DNA of 64,000 bases from Lachnospiraceae bacterium (GTDB lineage: Bacteria > Bacillota > Clostridia > Lachnospirales > Lachnospiraceae). Below the pieces are notes generated by a model. The model searched no databases, was not told where the DNA came from, and saw only the letters and a list, made by a program, of their open reading frames with translations. The position numbers and the translations under genes were made by a program. The DNA lies in assembly GCA_024697065.1 (NCBI GenBank), contig JAILGE010000008.1, positions 124,001 through 188,000 of the forward strand. Reading direction: 5' to 3'. Shown piece by piece: positions 62,072 through 64,000 of this stretch (positions are counted from its first letter, which is position 1; each line of letters begins with the position of its first letter).

Positions 62072-62077
62072 CATTAT
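62072..62077 (-). promoter_or_regulatory. Possible -10 directly upstream of the lipid kinase start
   Basis: Minus strand TATAAT ends nine bases before the ATG at 62063. If used, the mRNA would have almost no leader. No convincing -35 is seen. Confidence 0.3.
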
Positions 62078-62079
62078 AC

Positions 62080-62303
62080 CCCCAAAACGCTTGAATTGCT
62101 ATATTATCGCACTCTTTCTCCCACCTACTGTGTGCATTCACAGTGAAATATCCGCTTTCAGTTCTTTCAGGAAATGCGTCCGGATTACACCTCGCACACA
62201 GCGTGCAGCAGCGAGAGCGTATTCGACAATTAACCGCGTCGATCTCGAGTTTGACATGCTGTATACTACCTCGGCAGACCTTCTGAAACGCCCCGAAATG
62301 CAA
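62080..62303. other. Non-coding stretch between glyA terminator and the lipid kinase gene
   Basis: About 220 bases without a convincing gene. The minus-strand reading frame here is Cys/Arg-rich and unlike protein. A possible ctcgc/gcgag stem lies near 62191-62215, but I cannot call an RNA. Confidence 0.5.
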
Positions 62304-62333
62304 AAAACCACCGGAAGTAATTCCGGTGGTTTT
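62304..62333 (-). terminator. Terminator of glyA
   Basis: A 13-pair perfect stem (aaaaccaccggaa/ttccggtggtttt) with loop gtaa, and six T on the minus strand. Confidence 0.92.
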
Positions 62334-62355
62334 GTAATGATCATATGATATCCGA

Positions 62356-63594
62356 TCACTTAAGAGGATACTTTGCAGTAAGCTCTGCTACGATCGCACG
62401 TGCTGCAGGGATGCCTGCTTCCTTTTCATTTACGATCTTTGCGATAGCTTCCGCGATCTTATCCATATCTTCAGTCTTCATTCCACGGCTTGTTACCGAA
62501 GCTGTTCCGAGACGGATACCGCTTGTAACATTGGGCTTCTGAGGATCGTTGGGAATAGCATTCTTGTTGGCTGTGAGATGTGCCTCATCCATCCATGTCT
62601 CAACGTCCTTACCTGTAAGCCCCTGAGCTGTAAGATCCACAAGCATAAGATGATTGTCCGTACCGCCTGAAACAAGCTTAACGCCTCTGTTCATAAGACC
62701 GGATGCAAGTGCCTGTGAGTTATCTACGATACCCTGGCAGTATTCTTTGAATTCGGGAGAAAGAGCTTCCTTGAAGCATACAGCCTTGGAAGCGATAACA
62801 TGCATGAGCGGGCCGCCCTGGATTCCGGGGAATACAGCCTTGTTGAACTTAAACTTCTTTGCATTCTCTTCGCTTGATAAGATAAGTCCGCCTCTGGGTC
62901 CGCGAAGGGTCTTATGAGTTGTTGTTGTTACAACATCAGCATAAGGGATGGGGCTGGGATGAAGTCCTGTAGCTACAAGACCGGCGATATGAGCCATATC
63001 AACCATCAATATTGCGCCGACTTCATCAGCAACTTCACGGAACTTCTTGAAATCGATGGTTCTTGCATATGCGGAAGCACCTGCGATGATCATCTTGGGC
63101 TTTGCTTCAAGAGCGATCTCACGAAGTTTATCATAATCTATGAATCCTTCATCATTTACACCGTAAGGAACGATATTGAAATATGTACCGGAAATATTTA
63201 CCGGGCTTCCGTGTGTAAGATGTCCGCCGTGAGCAAGGTTCATTCCCATGATGGTATCACCCGGTTCACAGATCGCAAACTGAACCGCAAGATTAGCCTG
63301 TGCACCCGAATGAGGCTGAACATTGGCATATGTGCATCCGAAGAGCTTCTTGGCACGTTCAATGGCGATGGTTTCGATAACATCCATATTCTCGCATCCG
63401 CCATAGTAGCGCTTTCCGGGATATCCTTCAGCATACTTGTTGGTAAGTACGCTTCCCATAGCAGCCATAACAGCATGGCTTACCCAGTTTTCCGACGCGA
63501 TGAGTTCGATGTGATCATTCTGTCTGTCAAACTCTTTCTCGATGGATTCCGCGATCTCGGGATCAACGGCACGAAGTTCCTCGATTGAATACAT
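62356..63594 (-). CDS. glyA: Serine hydroxymethyltransferase
   Basis: PLP enzyme that interconverts serine and glycine, feeding methylene-tetrahydrofolate to one-carbon metabolism. The 412-residue length is standard. Motifs include [29 protein letters not shown], the PLP-lysine block [15 protein letters not shown], and the C-terminal [16 protein letters not shown]. It may be functionally linked with the upstream cobalamin protein. Own extended -10 promoter and strong terminator. Confidence 0.98.
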   Translation of the reverse strand: MYSIEELRAVDPEIAESIEKEFDRQNDHIELIASENWVSHAVMAAMGSVLTNKYAEGYPGKRYYGGCENMDVIETIAIERAKKLFGCTYANVQPHSGAQANLAVQFAICEPGDTIMGMNLAHGGHLTHGSPVNISGTYFNIVPYGVNDEGFIDYDKLREIALEAKPKMIIAGASAYARTIDFKKFREVADEVGAILMVDMAHIAGLVATGLHPSPIPYADVVTTTTHKTLRGPRGGLILSSEENAKKFKFNKAVFPGIQGGPLMHVIASKAVCFKEALSPEFKEYCQGIVDNSQALASGLMNRGVKLVSGGTDNHLMLVDLTAQGLTGKDVETWMDEAHLTANKNAIPNDPQKPNVTSGIRLGTASVTSRGMKTEDMDKIAEAIAKIVNEKEAGIPAARAIVAELTAKYPLK

Positions 63595-63628
63595 CTGTGA
63601 TTCCTCCTGAATTTATTTGCTAATTAAC

Positions 63629-63643
63629 GTCCGTATGACGGAC
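63629..63643. promoter_or_regulatory. Perfect inverted repeat in the glyA leader
   Basis: gtccgt-atg-acggac lies just downstream of the predicted glyA transcription start. It could be an operator or a 5' stabilising hairpin. Confidence 0.5.
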
Positions 63644-63654
63644 ACAACGCCGAC

Positions 63655-63663
63655 ATTATAACA
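63655..63663 (-). promoter_or_regulatory. Extended -10 promoter of glyA
   Basis: Minus strand TGTTATAAT, that is, TG, one base, then perfect TATAAT. The best -35 (TGGAAA) is weak. Confidence 0.65.
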
Positions 63664-63692
63664 TAGAAGACAGCTTTTTTCCATTCCGCTTA

Positions 63693-64000
63693 TCACTGCT
63701 TTGCGGCAAATATCTCCTCTGCGTATCTTACTGAACCCATGGCATCCTTGGAATAAAAATCCGCATTTATCATCTTTGCGTACTCAGGTGTCATAACGGC
63801 CCCGCCTACCATAACAAGCGTATCCGGTTTCTCACTTCTCAGCTGCTTTATGGTTTCCTCCATGGAAGGAACGGTGGTCGTCATAAGAGCACTGAGGCCC
63901 ACCAGTTTGATATTCTCTTTCTTTGCGGTTTCAACTATAAGTTCCGGAGGCACATCCTTCCCCAGATCCAGGACTTCATATCCGTAATTCTCAAGCAGTA
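63693..64000 (-). CDS. Cobalamin (B12)-binding protein, C-terminal part (cut by window edge)
   Basis: The visible 102 residues form the C-terminal half of a B12-binding Rossmann domain: YGYEVLDLGKDVPPE, KLVGLSALMTTTVPSMEETI, then MVGGAVMTPEYAKMINADFYSKDAMGSVRYAEE. The DxHxxG histidine motif that ligates cobalt would be just upstream, outside the window. It is either a corrinoid protein of a methyltransferase system or the end of a MetH-like methionine synthase, both plausible beside glyA in one-carbon metabolism. It cannot be resolved further here. Confidence 0.85.
   Translation of the reverse strand, partial: LLENYGYEVLDLGKDVPPELIVETAKKENIKLVGLSALMTTTVPSMEETIKQLRSEKPDTLVMVGGAVMTPEYAKMINADFYSKDAMGSVRYAEEIFAAKQ

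Noticed and set aside
62064-62303. An 80-residue N-terminal extension of the lipid kinase
   Set aside because: The added sequence is Cys/Arg-rich, unlike any kinase lead, has no ribosome site and ends exactly where the family start MNIYKRLLFIINPNAG begins.

Overview
The window looks like chromosome of a Gram-positive anaerobe of the class Clostridia, most likely family Lachnospiraceae. The grounds are a SCIFF (six-cysteine ranthipeptide) precursor with its radical-SAM maturase beside secDF, Lachnospiraceae-type small families (DUF6062-, DUF6106- and DUF6465-like), a meso-DAP-type MurE, RNase Y, mini-RNase III, QueH and a YitT-like membrane protein. Almost every gene is on the minus strand, packed into long operons. 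Only one protein gene (58677-59435) and two tRNAs are on the plus strand. I see no insertion sequence, phage, integrase or CRISPR array.

Region by region, in transcription order (right to left). 64000-62300: end of a cobalamin-binding protein, then glyA. 62063-59528: a lipid kinase and a beta-CASP ribonuclease-type hydrolase. 59435-57860: divergent DUF6062 and DUF6106-like genes. 57812-56355: guaB. 56285-54786: VTC-type polyphosphate polymerase and DUF4956 membrane protein. 54628-49738: a five-gene operon of a GAF-GGDEF protein, two family 2 glycosyltransferases and two tandem sugar-nucleotide dehydratase/reductase paralogues, one of which has lost its catalytic Tyr and Lys. 49338-45870: recA (with LexA-type boxes), recX and rny. 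45680-45401: two divergent tRNA-Leu genes. 45302-38910: GGDEF-EAL, MoxR ATPase, DUF58 and transglutaminase. 38822-33622: carA, carB and queH. 33464-31461: argS and a 64-residue protein; tRNA-Met on the plus strand. 31153-27648: a zinc-ribbon repeat protein, an acidic protein, and ispF with a 100-residue Cys/Gly- and Lys-rich tail. 27541-22214: cysS, mrnC, rlmB, an HD-GYP protein with an extracytoplasmic beta-rich domain, and a CNNM/CorC membrane protein. 22139-12977: scfA, scfB, secDF, a membrane-anchored trigger-factor-like chaperone, recJ, an acyltransferase-like membrane protein and fruK, readable as one transcript from a strong promoter at 22204 to a terminator at 12795. 12512-10070: YitT-like protein and murE. 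10061-1: priA, def, fmt, a hybrid histidine kinase, rsmB, rlmN, a PP2C phosphatase and a Ser/Thr kinase (cut by the window edge).

Most of the window is core housekeeping: translation, DNA repair, pyrimidine, purine and one-carbon metabolism, and secretion. The accessory signals worth following are the dead SDR paralogue, the IspF tail and its low-complexity neighbours, the signalling kinase placed without a gap inside a translation operon, the SCIFF-Sec-chaperone operon, three cyclic-di-GMP proteins heading or joining envelope operons, and a tandem promoter-like repeat upstream of the YitT-like gene. I did not find a clearly new multi-gene defence or mobile system.
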